From JBDTVS01 sp040007095 (lineage in GTDB: Bacteria; Acidobacteriota; Vicinamibacteria; Vicinamibacterales; CAVVIG01): a DNA stretch of 64,000 nt. Positions within the stretch are counted from its first letter, which is position 1. Each line of letters opens with the position of its first letter. Location of the stretch: assembly GCA_040007095.1 (NCBI GenBank), contig JBDTVS010000090.1, positions 1 through 64,000 of the forward strand, written 5' to 3'. The position numbers were made by a program, and so were the translations under genes. Positions 42,007-53,474 of the stretch are shown here, one piece after another. Under the pieces are notes generated by a model that saw nothing but the letters and a program-made list of their open reading frames with translations, did not search any database and was not told the origin of the DNA.

Positions 42007-45000
42007 TTCACACCGCGCAGGTAGCCATCCGGCGTCACGAAACGGGTGTGATAGTTCAGCCAATCCGAAGGGTGGCGGCGATACACCGGATCGTCTTCGA
42101 GCTGTCCGTCCGGGTAGGCGTCGTAGTCCGGCCGATCGTGTCTCGGCAGCGGCTGGACAGATTTCGAAAAGGTCGTGTTGTAGTCGCCGTCTTTCTCCCA
42201 ACCGTCGCCGACCAGCACGAAATCGCGGGTCGATCCCGTCGCGACCGGTGCCGGCGCTCGGAACGACAATCGGAGCTCGTCCCCAGCGTTCATGATGACG
42301 TACCGATCATCCACCTTGTCGAGAAGCTCGCGCACATCGCCGAACCGGGTGTAGTAGCCAACCAGATCGCGCCACCGCTGCGTGACGTTGGCGATCGCGC
42401 CGTACACGGGAATCTCCGGCCGCCGCCGATTGGAGTAGTCAGTCTTCGAAAAGCCCCGATAGCGCAGCTCCGCGCGGTCAGGTTGAAGCCGGGTCGTGCT
42501 GAAGGTCGGGTTGGCGATGTCGTCCGCGACGGCCAGGCGGTCCCAATACACTTCGAGGTTGGTGCGCAGCCGCACTCTACGCGCGTGCGCGACGCCGGCT
42601 GCCGTCACCTGATTGAGGTCGAGAAGAATCGTCTTGTTCTTGCCGGCGGGGAATCCCAGGTCCGGCGACACGACCACCCATCGACCCGATCCGTCCTGCG
42701 CTTCGAGCGACAGCCCGCGCGGCTGGATCCGCGTGCCCTGCCCAATCGCGACGTTGATGCTGCTGTCGGTCGGATAGATCCACCCATTGGCCACGAGCCA
42801 CTGACGCGTGCCGCGGGGGATTTCATGCCCGAGATCGATTTCGACAAAATGGTCGGCGGCAATGCCCTGATACTCGCCAAGCGCGAACGTGTCGAGGTAC
42901 CGGCCGTCCTGCTGCGCGACGAGCTCGGTCACCTCACGGCCCGATTCATCCCACGCGCCCGCGACCGGCCGCGGCGTCGTCATCACGTGCGTCGTCAGCG
43001 CCGGCGCCTCCCTGGCGAACCGCTCGTCCACGAAGATCTCGGTATCGACGGGATGGTCCACCACCATCAGCGACACGTGATCGATGAAATGCGTTTCCCA
43101 CAGCTCGGCCGTGATCCGAACGTCGTAGGCGCCGTTTCTCGCCGCCAGCTGATCGCCTCGAATCTTCACCCAATCCTCGGTCTGCGTCGCGCCAGCGGTG
43201 TCCTGCGCGTTGATGCGAAGGCCGAGTGGCGATCGCCACAGGAAGTCGGTGACAAACCGCAACCCCGTGCCATCGTCGGCAAACACCCAGGGACACGAGC
43301 CCTTCAGGCGCTGCTCGGCCACGATGGCTTCGTCGGCGCGGCGATCGAAGTCGGCCTGCATGATGCCGTTCGGCCAGACGATCCGGGTCACTTCCACGCC
43401 GGTGCGAGTCCCCAGGCCGAAATGCACCGGGGACCCGGTGATCGCCTGTTTCTGCGTCAGCAACCCGGATCGAATCTCGATATTCCCGCCGACACCAAAT
43501 GAGTTGATCCGTTGATCGCCGGCGGTCGGCTGCGCACGCGGTCGAACCACGTGCCAGTGATACGCCGCCGTGCCATGAGACAGCAGTCGGGCGGGCGTGC
43601 CGTTCTGAAGACCGACCAGGTCGAGCCGGCCATCGTTGTTCAGATCGAGGACCGCGAACACGTCGCCCTCGGGCAGCGACGCCAGCGCCCGGAACTCGCC
43701 GGCGCCGGTGGCCAGCCAGGCGCGGGACCGTCCGTTCCCGGACGCCACGAGATCCAGCGCGCCGTTGTTGTCGAGGTCAGCGAGAAACAGCCGATACGCT
43801 CCAGGCCCTCCCTGCAAGTTCTCCGGCCAGGTCGCGATCTGTCGCTGCTCCCAGACGTTGCCTTTGCCGGACACGCGCCGAATCGACCCGTCGGCGCCGA
43901 GCGTGACGATGTCGAGTGCGCCGTCGGCATTGATATCGCCGACTGCCAGGGCCACCACGGCGCCAACGTTGCCCGGCTTCGGCATCTCTCGAAACTCGCC
44001 TGCCTGACGATTCTCGAACACGTGCACAGCACCTTGCGCATCGAGGAGCGCCGCGTCAGGATCGCCGTCGCCGTCGAAGTCGCCCCACACGAATCCACGC
44101 AGTTCGACCACACCGGCAAATGGCTGCATCTGGCGCCACGACCCGTCGCCGTTGTTTCGCAGGACCAACGGCGGCGCACCACGCACGCCGACGACCAGAT
44201 CGACGTCGCCGTCCATTTCGAGATCCGCCGCCCACACGCCGACGCAGTCAGCGGTCACCGCGCCACCTCCCGCAGCCGCGGCGCCCGTAACGTCCGCGAA
44301 GGTCCCGTCCGGGGCCTGCGTCAGCAGCCGCAGGCCGCCGGCGCCGGCAAGCGCGAGGTCCATGCGAAAATCCCGATTCCAATCGAGCACGGAGATTCCC
44401 TTCACCGACGGGGCGGCGATGGCTGCGGGAGCACCGCCGATGCGGCGCAGGCCGCTGCCGTTGACCGCAAACACGGTCGGCATGTCGGATCCGTTCATCG
44501 AGAACGCCACCAGCGACTCGGCGGGTGCCGGGCGATCGGCGTCCAGCGGTTCACGCGTGAAGGCGAGCGCATCGTCCGGAGGCGACGGCATTGGACTCGG
44601 CGAGGGCAATCTCAGGAATCGCCTGAACGGGTCAGCGATCAGCTCTGCCGGCGGCTTGATCTCCACCAGGCTTTCGCGAAACGCGGGCACACGGACCAGG
44701 ACGTTGCGCAGAAAGGCGGTCGCACGAGAGGCGTCGGCGAAGTTGCCCGCGCCGGCACCTGCCTGGAGCGCGCGATACTGTTCCAGAACGGCTTCGGACC
44801 ACGTGGAGGAGGGCGCTGACAATGCGCCGACCGATTCCTGGAGCCGCGGGCCGTCATTGCGTTTCGCGGCCAGGCGCGTTTGCTCCAGCATCACGGCAAG
44901 ATTGTCCGGCCGGCGCCGATGCAGCTCGTCGAGCAATTGCTGCGCGTCGGCGTCGGCATTGGGTCCGCCCGCCTGCTCCACTTCCTGCGCGAGCGCGTAG

Positions 45001-45446
45001 CGGGCCCGCAAGCTGGCGGCATCGAGCTGAATCGCCCGGCGGAACCCGGCAATGCCCTGTTCGAGGCGGCCGCGCGAGGTGTCGAGCTGTCCCTGCAGGA
45101 ATGCAATCTCACTGCTCGCCGACGCCAGCGCAGCCGCTCGCTGCAGAGCGGCGTCGGCCGGATCGAACTCGCCGAGCCTCAAATGGGCCAACGCGAGATT
45201 TGCCCAGGCCGCCGGCTCGACGGCCACGACTTCAGTCGCCTGCGTGAAATCCCTCTTCGCATCGTCCAGCAAGCCGACCTCGAGAGAGGCCAGGCCTCGG
45301 TAGAACTTGCGGACCAGATCTTCGTAGGCGGGGGAATCCGGCGCGGGCAGGCGACCGGTTCGCCGGCTCAGTGCGTACCCACCTGCCAACATCAGCAACA
45401 GGCCGGCTATCGCAACGGACAAGACGCGCGTTCTCAGGCTCGCCAT
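42003..45446 (-). CDS. Large TPR plus FG-GAP/ASPIC (CRTAC1-like) protein
   Basis: 1147 residues. An N-terminal hydrophobic anchor (VLSVAIAGLLLMLAGGYAL) precedes TPR units (EDLVRKFYRGLASLEVGLLDDA, AWANLALAHLRLGEFDPADA). From about residue 320 follows an FG-GAP propeller (WAADLEMDGDVDLVVGVRG, DFDGDGDPDAALLD, DLDNNGALDLVASGNG, DLNNDGRLDLVGLQ), then an ASPIC-like block (GLGTRTGVEVTRIVWPNG). The last about 400 residues form a further domain (GSCPWVFADDGTGLRFVTDFLWRSPLG and following) typical of long acidobacterial members. Probably exported and attached to the membrane. It overlaps the next CRTAC1 gene by 4 bp and lies 9 bp after the TPR lipoprotein gene. Confidence 0.88.
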   Translation of the reverse strand: MASLRTRVLSVAIAGLLLMLAGGYALSRRTGRLPAPDSPAYEDLVRKFYRGLASLEVGLLDDAKRDFTQATEVVAVEPAAWANLALAHLRLGEFDPADAALQRAAALASASSEIAFLQGQLDTSRGRLEQGIAGFRRAIQLDAASLRARYALAQEVEQAGGPNADADAQQLLDELHRRRPDNLAVMLEQTRLAAKRNDGPRLQESVGALSAPSSTWSEAVLEQYRALQAGAGAGNFADASRATAFLRNVLVRVPAFRESLVEIKPPAELIADPFRRFLRLPSPSPMPSPPDDALAFTREPLDADRPAPAESLVAFSMNGSDMPTVFAVNGSGLRRIGGAPAAIAAPSVKGISVLDWNRDFRMDLALAGAGGLRLLTQAPDGTFADVTGAAAAGGGAVTADCVGVWAADLEMDGDVDLVVGVRGAPPLVLRNNGDGSWRQMQPFAGVVELRGFVWGDFDGDGDPDAALLDAQGAVHVFENRQAGEFREMPKPGNVGAVVALAVGDINADGALDIVTLGADGSIRRVSGKGNVWEQRQIATWPENLQGGPGAYRLFLADLDNNGALDLVASGNGRSRAWLATGAGEFRALASLPEGDVFAVLDLNNDGRLDLVGLQNGTPARLLSHGTAAYHWHVVRPRAQPTAGDQRINSFGVGGNIEIRSGLLTQKQAITGSPVHFGLGTRTGVEVTRIVWPNGIMQADFDRRADEAIVAEQRLKGSCPWVFADDGTGLRFVTDFLWRSPLGLRINAQDTAGATQTEDWVKIRGDQLAARNGAYDVRITAELWETHFIDHVSLMVVDHPVDTEIFVDERFAREAPALTTHVMTTPRPVAGAWDESGREVTELVAQQDGRYLDTFALGEYQGIAADHFVEIDLGHEIPRGTRQWLVANGWIYPTDSSINVAIGQGTRIQPRGLSLEAQDGSGRWVVVSPDLGFPAGKNKTILLDLNQVTAAGVAHARRVRLRTNLEVYWDRLAVADDIANPTFSTTRLQPDRAELRYRGFSKTDYSNRRRPEIPVYGAIANVTQRWRDLVGYYTRFGDVRELLDKVDDRYVIMNAGDELRLSFRAPAPVATGSTRDFVLVGDGWEKDGDYNTTFSKSVQPLPRHDRPDYDAYPDGQLEDDPVYRRHPSDWLNYHTRFVTPDGYLRGVK

Positions 45447-45455
45447 GTACGGAAC

Positions 45456-46819
45456 CTATCGGCTCGGTCCCGCGGTGGACAGGCTGTTGGACGCATCGGC
45501 GAACTCCCGGCGATCCGGAAAGATCCTTGCCCCTTCGCCAAGCTCCCTTCGCGCGTCGTCGAACCGCTTCAGAGCGGCGAGCGCCATGCCATAGCCGAGC
45601 CGCGCCTCGGCGAGCCGGGGATTGAGCCTGATCGTCTCTTCGTACTGCGGCAAGGATTCCTGGAAACGGCCGGATACTCGCAGCATTTCCGCCAGCTGCA
45701 GTCTGGCCTCCGAGTAGGCCGGATCGCTCTTCACCGCCGCTGAAAAGTGTTCGATGGCCTCCCGGCTTCGACCGCTCGACGCCATGACGAGCCCCAGGCT
45801 GTATTGCGCCTTCGCAAACTTCGGCCAGCGGCGTGTCACTTCCTCGAACTGCTCGACGGCGCGCGGATCGCCGCTCATGGCAAGCGCGGTGCCCAGCTTG
45901 TGCCGGAGCGACGGCTCGTTGGGCGCAAGCGCAACCCCTTTCCGGAAATACTCGGCCGCCGCGACCCAGTTCGACTCGTCGAGCGCCTGTGCGCCGCGCA
46001 CTTCGTACGCCACGGCACTCTCGAGGATTGCGTCGAGCTCCTGCATCAGCGGGTCGGGCGGACGGATGTCACCCGGTCCTCGCACCCTCAAGTGCGCTTC
46101 GGCCTTCTGGAGGTCGCCCATCGCACGATAGGCCATCGCCAACGGAAAATGAATGACCACCGCCTTCGGATCGAGGGTCAGTGCCTGTTCCAGATAGTCG
46201 ACGGCGCGCGCATAGTCCTGCTTGGCCAGGGCCGTGCGCCCCAATCCGAACAATACAGCGATCGATCGCGGCGAGATCGAGAACGCGGTCGCGAAGAGCG
46301 GCTCGGCTTCGGCGACGCGCCCCTGGTCCAGATAGGCGCTGCCGAGCCAGACCAGGGTCGGCAGGTCGTCGGGCTTCACCTTCAGGGCACGCTCGAACGA
46401 CGCGGTCGCTCGCGTCGCGTCGCCTTTGAGCTTGTAGAGTTGAGCGAGGTAATAGGGCCAGCGTCGCTCGTTCGGCATCAGCGCTTCCGCGTTGAGGAAC
46501 GCGGGCTCGGCTCCATCCCGATATTCCGCGGCCATCAGCAGCTTGCCCATCTCGCCGTAGGCAAAGCCGAGATCGACGTCGGAGGTCGCCGGGCTCTCAG
46601 TCTTCGCCACGAGCGCCTTATAACCGTCGCGCAGCTGCTGCTGCACTGGCGCATCCAACTTGGACACATCGGGGAGCGAGACCGCACGAAGGGACTTACG
46701 GTCGATCGGCGCCGGCGGCAGGATGGACGCCGGCGGCGGGGTCGTGTCCGTCCTGGTGTTCGACCCACAACCCGCCAGCACCAGTAACAGTGCGGATGTC
46801 GCGGCCACCACGGATCCGT

Positions 46820-46823
<4 letters not shown>
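45456..46823 (-). CDS. TPR-repeat lipoprotein
   Basis: 455 residues from a GTG at 46823, which overlaps the upstream stop (GTGA). The signal ends in a lipobox, LLLVLAGCGS, so the mature protein is lipid-anchored at Cys. Then come about nine TPR units, for example AEPAFLNAEALMPNERRWPYY, LVWLGSAYLDQGRVAEAEP, AVLFGLGRTALAKQDYARAVDYL, ARLQLAEMLRVSGRFQESLPQYEE and AEARLGYGMALAALKRFDDAR. It is likely a periplasmic scaffold for the neighbouring FG-GAP/ASPIC proteins, which are encoded directly before and after it. Confidence 0.88.
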
Positions 46824-48646
<1,823 letters not shown>

Positions 48647-48659
48647 ACCAGCGATCGGC

Positions 48660-50621
48660 TCACGACCCCGACTCGTCGTCGTACGTCGTCTTGAGTCGAG
48701 CGACCGCGGCGGGATCCGCGAGCGTGGTCGTATCGCCGAGCGCCTTGCCTTCGGCGATATCCCGCAACAGGCGTCGCATGATCTTGCCCGAACGCGTCTT
48801 CGGGAGATCGGCCGCGAAGAGAATCTCATCGGGACGCGCGATCGGCCCGATCACGGTCACGACGTGCTGCTTGAGCTCCTGCGCGAGCTCGGGAGTGGCG
48901 TTCACGCCGTCCTTCACGGTCACGAACGCGGCAATCGCGGTGCCTTTGATTTCGTGCGGCTTGCCGACCACCGCCGCTTCGGCCACGCTGGGATGATCGA
49001 CGAGCGCGCTTTCCACTTCCATCGTGCCGACGCGATGGCCTGCCACGTTCAAGACATCGTCGACGCGGCCGAGCAGCCAGAAGTAGCCGTCGGCATCCCG
49101 TCGCGCGCCGTCTCCGGTGACATACACCGCCGGCCCCCACCGGTTCCAGTACTGGCTCACGTAGCGTTGGGGGTCACCGTAGATGGTGCGGAGCATCGCC
49201 GGCCATGGACGGGTGAGAACGAGATACCCTCCGCCGGCGCCGACAATCTTCTCGCCGCGTTCGTTGACGATTTCCGCGGCGATGCCCGGGAACGGTCTCG
49301 TCGCCGAACCTGGCTTCATCGGCGTCACCGCCGGCAGCGGGGCAATGAGGATCTGGCCCGTTTCAGTCTGCCACCAGGTGTCCACAACGGGGCACTGTCC
49401 GCCGCCGATGTGCTCGTAGTACCACATCCACGCTTCGGGGTTGATTGGCTCGCCTACCGATCCGAGCAGTCGAAGCGTGCGCATGTCATGCTTTTTCGGC
49501 CACTCAGTCCCCCATCGCATGAAGCTGCGTATCGCCGTGGGCGCGGTGTAGAAGACCGTCACGCCGTGACGCTCGATGAGGTCCCAGAATCGATCTTTCT
49601 GCGGCCAGTCCGGCGATCCTTCGTACATCACGACCGTCGCGCCATTGGTCAGCGGTCCGTACACGACATAGCTGTGCCCCGTCACCCAGCCGATGTCGGC
49701 GGTGCACCAGAAGACGTCTTCCTCGCGCAGATCGAAGATCCACTTGGTCGACGCATACGTGCCGACCAGATAGCCACCCGTGGTGTGCACGATGCCTTTC
49801 GGCTTCCCGGTCGTACCTGAGGTGTACAGGATGTAGAGCAGGTCTTCCGAGTCCATCGCTTCGGGCTCGGCCCAGGCCGGCACCTCGGGCGTCATCAACT
49901 CGTGGTACCACTGGTCGCGGCCGGCCTTGAGCGCGACCGCCGCCACGCCTTCACGCTTGACGACGACGACGTGCTCGACGCTTGGCGTGCCTTCGAGCGC
50001 CTCATCCGCCATCTGCTTGAGCGGCACCGTCTGGCCGCGACGGAAGCCGCCGTCGGCGGTCACCACCACCTTGGCCTGCTGGTCGTTGATGCGGTCGCGC
50101 AGCGACTGGGCGCTGAAGCCGCCGAACACGACGCTGTGCACGGCGCCGATGCGCGCGCAGGCGAGCATGGCGATCGGCAGTTCCGGAATCATCGGCATGT
50201 AGATTGCGACGCGGTCGCCGCGGGCGACCCCAAGCCCGCGCAGCACATTCGCGAACCGGTTCACCTCGCGATACAGATCCCAGTAGGTCAGCGTCCGGCG
50301 GTCTCCGGGCTCCCCTTCCCACACGAGCGCGGCTTTGTTGCGCCGGGCGGATCGGACGTGACGATCGAGACAGTTGACGCTGGCGTTGATCTTCCCGTCG
50401 ACGAACCACTTCGCGTGCGGCGGGCGCCAATCGAGCACTTGCGTCCACGGCGCCGACCACTCGAGCTCGCGCGCGAACGATTCCCAGAATGCCTCGGGAT
50501 CGCGTTCCGCCTGTTCGTACACCGACGGGTCGGCCACCACCGCGCGATCTTTGAACGCGTCGGGGGCCACAATCACTCGTGCTTCATGCAGGAGCGCTTC
50601 CAAATTCACTGGATCGGTCAC
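48660..50621 (-). CDS. acs: Acetyl-CoA synthetase
   Basis: 653 residues from a GTG at 50621 with AAGGA upstream. Standard Acs landmarks are all present: NASVNCLDRHV, LYILYTSGTTGKPKGIVHTT-type P-loop, CTADIGWVTGHSYVVYGPL, WWQTETGQILIAPLP, YVTGDGARRDADGYFWLLGRVDDVLNVAGHR and PKTRSGKIMRRLLR with the regulatory Lys. It converts acetate, ATP and CoA to acetyl-CoA in the cytoplasm. It is the first gene of the minus-strand run that continues with CRTAC1-like genes, 13 bp downstream, an unusual grouping. Confidence 0.97.
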   Translation of the reverse strand: MTDPVNLEALLHEARVIVAPDAFKDRAVVADPSVYEQAERDPEAFWESFARELEWSAPWTQVLDWRPPHAKWFVDGKINASVNCLDRHVRSARRNKAALVWEGEPGDRRTLTYWDLYREVNRFANVLRGLGVARGDRVAIYMPMIPELPIAMLACARIGAVHSVVFGGFSAQSLRDRINDQQAKVVVTADGGFRRGQTVPLKQMADEALEGTPSVEHVVVVKREGVAAVALKAGRDQWYHELMTPEVPAWAEPEAMDSEDLLYILYTSGTTGKPKGIVHTTGGYLVGTYASTKWIFDLREEDVFWCTADIGWVTGHSYVVYGPLTNGATVVMYEGSPDWPQKDRFWDLIERHGVTVFYTAPTAIRSFMRWGTEWPKKHDMRTLRLLGSVGEPINPEAWMWYYEHIGGGQCPVVDTWWQTETGQILIAPLPAVTPMKPGSATRPFPGIAAEIVNERGEKIVGAGGGYLVLTRPWPAMLRTIYGDPQRYVSQYWNRWGPAVYVTGDGARRDADGYFWLLGRVDDVLNVAGHRVGTMEVESALVDHPSVAEAAVVGKPHEIKGTAIAAFVTVKDGVNATPELAQELKQHVVTVIGPIARPDEILFAADLPKTRSGKIMRRLLRDIAEGKALGDTTTLADPAAVARLKTTYDDESGS

Positions 50622-50637
50622 GACAGAATCCTTCCAT

Positions 50638-50660
50638 TGGGGCGATGGCGTGATGGAGTC
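50638..50660. repeat. Short repeat of GGGGCGATGG type
   Basis: TGGGGCGATGGCGTGATGGA lies just upstream of acs. It shares the GGGGCGATGG unit with the hairpin at 51806-51837 and resembles the GGTGATGGGGTGATGG stretch at 54763-54797. Confidence 0.4.
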
Positions 50661-50725
50661 AACATCACATCATTCCTTCACGGGTTTTTCTCCACCCAGG
50701 GGGATTATGCTTTGGTGTCGGGCGC

Positions 50726-50755
50726 TTGACAATCCGGCGGCTGGGCTGATATCAA
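50726..50755 (+). promoter_or_regulatory. Candidate sigma-70-type promoter for the DUF6644-like genes
   Basis: TTGACA (50726-50731), an 18-bp spacer and TATCAA (50750-50755) lie 60 bp before the first DUF6644-like gene. Confidence 0.45.
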
Positions 50756-50815
50756 CGCGGCTCCGTTAACATCATCCGTCTCGACGGCGGCTGCAGGCAG
50801 GAGGTTACCGTAAGA

Positions 50816-51316
50816 ATGCTGCTTCAATTCATTCAATGGCTGGAGACGACGCCGGTGAGCGTGGCATTTCACGAGTCGATCTGGTCGTTTCCCATCGTCG
50901 AAAGCGTGCACGTGCTTGGCCTCTGTCTGTTTCTGGGCATGGCCGTGCTGACCGATCTGCGCTTGATGGGGATTATTTTCAAACGCGTGCCGCTTTCCGA
51001 AGTCATGGGCTACGTCCTGCCGTGGACGTGGGCGGGCGCCGTCATCATGGTCGTCAGCGGCATGATCCTCTTCCTGAATACACCCGTCCGGTACTACACC
51101 AACATCTTTCTGCGCGTGAAATTCTGCATGCTGTTTCTGGCCGTCGTGAACGCGTGGGTGTTCCATTCAGGCATCTATCGGAAGATCGCCAAGTGGGATC
51201 GCTCAATACCTACGCCGACCTACGCGAAAGTCGCCGGCGCAGTCTCCCTCCTGATGTGGGGCGGCGTCGTCGTGGCCGGTCGAATGATCGCGTACAACTG
51301 GTTCGACAAGAGGTAG
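50816..51316 (+). CDS. Four-helix membrane protein, DUF6644-like (copy 1)
   Basis: 166 residues with AGGAGG upstream. Four hydrophobic segments are visible; the first is preceded by WSFPIVESVHVLGLCLFLGMAV, the characteristic P-x-VE-x-VH-x-L signature also found in the next gene. A His and Glu in this helix could bind a cofactor, but none is known. The family is uncharacterised and often linked to DUF6152 proteins, one of which is encoded here at 51867-52280. The gap to copy 2 is 13 bp, so the two are co-transcribed. Confidence 0.8.
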   Translation: MLLQFIQWLETTPVSVAFHESIWSFPIVESVHVLGLCLFLGMAVLTDLRLMGIIFKRVPLSEVMGYVLPWTWAGAVIMVVSGMILFLNTPVRYYTNIFLRVKFCMLFLAVVNAWVFHSGIYRKIAKWDRSIPTPTYAKVAGAVSLLMWGGVVVAGRMIAYNWFDKR

Positions 51317-51329
51317 GGAGGACGCGGCG

Positions 51330-51803
51330 ATGTTACTGGCTTTTTTCAAATGGTGCGAAGCCTCGGCGTTGGGTAAAGGGATCAGCGGCTCGGTCTTCCT
51401 CTTCCCCGTCGTCGAAGCGGTGCATCTGCTCGCGCTTGCCGTCATCGGAGGCGCCGTACTAATCGTGGATATGCGGCTGGCTGGGCTGGGATTGAAGAAG
51501 GAGTCGGCGGCGGCGGTGGCCAGGGAGGCCGAACCGTGGTTGCTCGGGAGCCTCAGCGTGATGCTGATCTCCGGCTTCATGCTGATGTGCTCGGAGGCGA
51601 TGCGCTGCTATTACAACGACGCGTTTTGGATCAAGATGTATTCGTTGTTCGGAGCGATTCTTTTCACGTTCACCATCCGACGACGTGTGGCGGCCGGCGC
51701 GACGGCACCCGGCACTTCCGCGAAGGCCATCCTGGTCGCTTTGATTTCCGTGCTGCTCTGGTCCGGAGTCGGACTCGGAGGAAGAGGAATAGGGTTCTAT
51801 TGA
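51330..51803 (+). CDS. Four-helix membrane protein, DUF6644-like (copy 2)
   Basis: 157 residues with GGGAGGA upstream. The fold and signature repeat copy 1: GSVFLFPVVEAVHLLALAVIGGAVLIVDMRL, followed by WLLGSLSVMLISGFMLMCSEA and two more helices. The two proteins are clearly paralogous but diverged, suggesting a heterodimer in the inner membrane. A stable hairpin follows the stop codon directly. Confidence 0.8.
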   Translation: MLLAFFKWCEASALGKGISGSVFLFPVVEAVHLLALAVIGGAVLIVDMRLAGLGLKKESAAAVAREAEPWLLGSLSVMLISGFMLMCSEAMRCYYNDAFWIKMYSLFGAILFTFTIRRRVAAGATAPGTSAKAILVALISVLLWSGVGLGGRGIGFY

Positions 51804-51805
51804 GA

Positions 51806-51837
51806 AATGGGGCGATGGATTGCTCCATCGCCCCATT
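51806..51837. terminator. Strong hairpin between convergent genes, possible terminator
   Basis: A perfect 14-bp stem (AATGGGGCGATGGA at 51806-51819, its complement at 51824-51837) closes the 4-base loop TTGC, two bases after the DUF6644-like stop codon. No U-tract follows on either strand, so termination would be inefficient; it may instead be a dispersed palindrome. Confidence 0.55.
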
Positions 51838-51866
51838 CACCATCGTTCGATTGCGACAGTTCGCGG

Positions 51867-52280
51867 TTATTCTTTCCTCTCGTCCGGCGCGCCCGTGCCC
51901 GACGATCCGACGAACAGCTTGCGGCCGTCCTGGTAGGTGATGTCGCGGCCGTTGGCGCGCATCGCACCGTCCTTGGCCTGGTAGCCTTCAACGGTGATGA
52001 CCGTGCCGGGCAGCAGCGACTGCTTGTTGAAGCCGCGACGCAGCAACGCGTTCGGCGCTCCCGCTTCGACCATCCAGTTCTCGACCTTGCCGTCGGGCTT
52101 CTTCACGTCCATGTGAATCCACGCGTGCGGGTTGATCCACTCCATCGACGTGACGGTGCCGGTCATCTTGACGGCCTTGGTGGCGTCGTACTCGGCGGCG
52201 AATGAGTGGTGCGCCATCATCGGCACCGCCGCCAGCAGCAACCCCACGCCAACGGCCGCAACGGTCAATTTTGCTCGCAT
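51867..52280 (-). CDS. DUF6152-like secreted small protein
   Basis: 137 residues from ATG 52280, with GGAGGAAAG upstream. The signal peptide ends at about AAVPMMAHHSFAAEYD; HHSF at the mature N-terminus is the family hallmark and looks like a metal-binding site. The following VKMTGTVTSMEWINPHAWIHMDVK block (NPHAW) adds further His residues, and GRDITYQDGRKLFVG ends the OB-like barrel. The function is unknown; copper or other metal handling is a reasonable guess only. It neighbours the DUF6644-like pair and the 52350-53249 gene. Confidence 0.85.
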   Translation of the reverse strand: MRAKLTVAAVGVGLLLAAVPMMAHHSFAAEYDATKAVKMTGTVTSMEWINPHAWIHMDVKKPDGKVENWMVEAGAPNALLRRGFNKQSLLPGTVITVEGYQAKDGAMRANGRDITYQDGRKLFVGSSGTGAPDERKE

Positions 52281-52349
52281 CGAACTTTCCTCCATTTTCG
52301 CTGTGCTTCGTGTGCTTAGTGGCTCAGCCATGCCATATCAGGACAGGTT

Positions 52350-53249
52350 CTAGTTATACCGCTTCCGGAGGTGGCCGTAGAGCAATTCTTCGGCGAACTC
52401 CACGCACTTGTACTCCAACAACTGCGCGTTCTTCTCGACACGGCGGTACAGCGGCAGACTGAGCTTCCAGGGTCGCGAGAACACGTTCTTGTCGGTGATG
52501 GTGGCTTCGTAGTTGATGTGGTCGGCGTCCGTCATGGTGAAGCGCTCGAGGACGACGACGTTGTCGGTGGTAAAGTCGCCGGCGCGGTCGAGCCACGCTT
52601 TGCCGTTCATGCTCTTGACTTCCACGACCAGGGAATCGCCTTCCCATTTGCCGTTCGACCAGCCCATCCAGCTGTCGACGGGCGCCTCAGTCGGCTTCTC
52701 CATGTTGACCACGCGGTTCGCGCTCGCGTACTCGTAGGCCATCAGGATGTTCTTGGGGCTCTGTACGATCTGGAACGGATACGGCATGTAGGTGGCGCGC
52801 GGGATTCCCGGCAGGTAGCACTTGATTTCGGGATCGTCCGTCAGCCGGTTCAGATAGTTCTTTTTCTTCTGCTCGAGCGCGGCGGGCAGATACGGGATGT
52901 CGCCGCCTTCGATCACCGTCTGCCCCGGTGGCACGGCCCCGATGGCACCCATCTGATACATCGGACCGGCCATCGCCGCATGATCATTCAGGTCCCAGTT
53001 CGCCGTGTTCATGGTCTGCCAGACGCCGTTCATGTTGGGTTTACCGTCCCAGGCGTTGCGCGGCACGCGACCTGTGGCTGCCCCTCTGGCCGCCGGCTGC
53101 GCTGTCCCGCGACCCGCAGGCGCTGCCGGTGCCGCCCCGCGTCCTGCCGGCGCCTGGCCCGCAGTGCCGATCGCCCCCAGCGAGAACACGCCCACCGCGG
53201 CCCCCGCCGCGATCGTCGCCGTCATCAACCCTTTGAACCGATTCCCCAT
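52350..53249 (-). CDS. Secreted protein, distant relative of the 26-30 kb tandem family
   Basis: 299 residues from ATG 53249, with AAGGAG upstream and a signal peptide followed by an Ala/Pro/Gly-rich linker. The C-terminal half keeps the family outline: KWEGDSLVVEVKSMNGKAWLD replaces RGHWEGDTLVVETTNF, then VVLERFTMTDADHINYEATI, DKNVFSRPWKLSLPL and LLEYKCVEFAEELL in place of YECHEGN. The CITRG motif is replaced by IKCYLPGIPRATYMPYPFQIVQ. So it is the same fold with another specificity. The function is unknown. It is probably co-transcribed with the DUF6152-like gene. Confidence 0.78.
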   Translation of the reverse strand: MGNRFKGLMTATIAAGAAVGVFSLGAIGTAGQAPAGRGAAPAAPAGRGTAQPAARGAATGRVPRNAWDGKPNMNGVWQTMNTANWDLNDHAAMAGPMYQMGAIGAVPPGQTVIEGGDIPYLPAALEQKKKNYLNRLTDDPEIKCYLPGIPRATYMPYPFQIVQSPKNILMAYEYASANRVVNMEKPTEAPVDSWMGWSNGKWEGDSLVVEVKSMNGKAWLDRAGDFTTDNVVVLERFTMTDADHINYEATITDKNVFSRPWKLSLPLYRRVEKNAQLLEYKCVEFAEELLYGHLRKRYN

Positions 53250-53444
53250 GAGCACTCCTTCTGTTCCTGTTCTGCTAGGAAAATTTCAATCGTCTTTTCT
53301 CGATACGCCTTCCGGCGATCGATCCGTTTCCGATCGATCGGGCTCCGCGTCGCGGTATCGTGGGTCTCTCGTGAAGACGACCGACCCGCCAACAGCTTGA
53401 AAGTACGCACCTTGGCGAAAAAAAGCCTGATGCCGAGGTCCGAA

Positions 53445-53474
53445 TTTCTACTAGAAGTTTAAGCCCTCTGTCAA
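53445..53474 (-). promoter_or_regulatory. Candidate promoter for the 53249 gene
   Basis: Read on the minus strand, TTGACA (53474-53469), an 18-bp spacer and TAGAAA (53450-53445) lie about 200 bp before the gene and overlap the end of glcF by four bases. Confidence 0.4.

Noticed and set aside
42000..44819. Long plus-strand frames opposite the TPR-ASPIC gene
   Set aside because: They mirror the Asp/Asn/Gly-rich calcium loops on the other strand and carry no independent motif.
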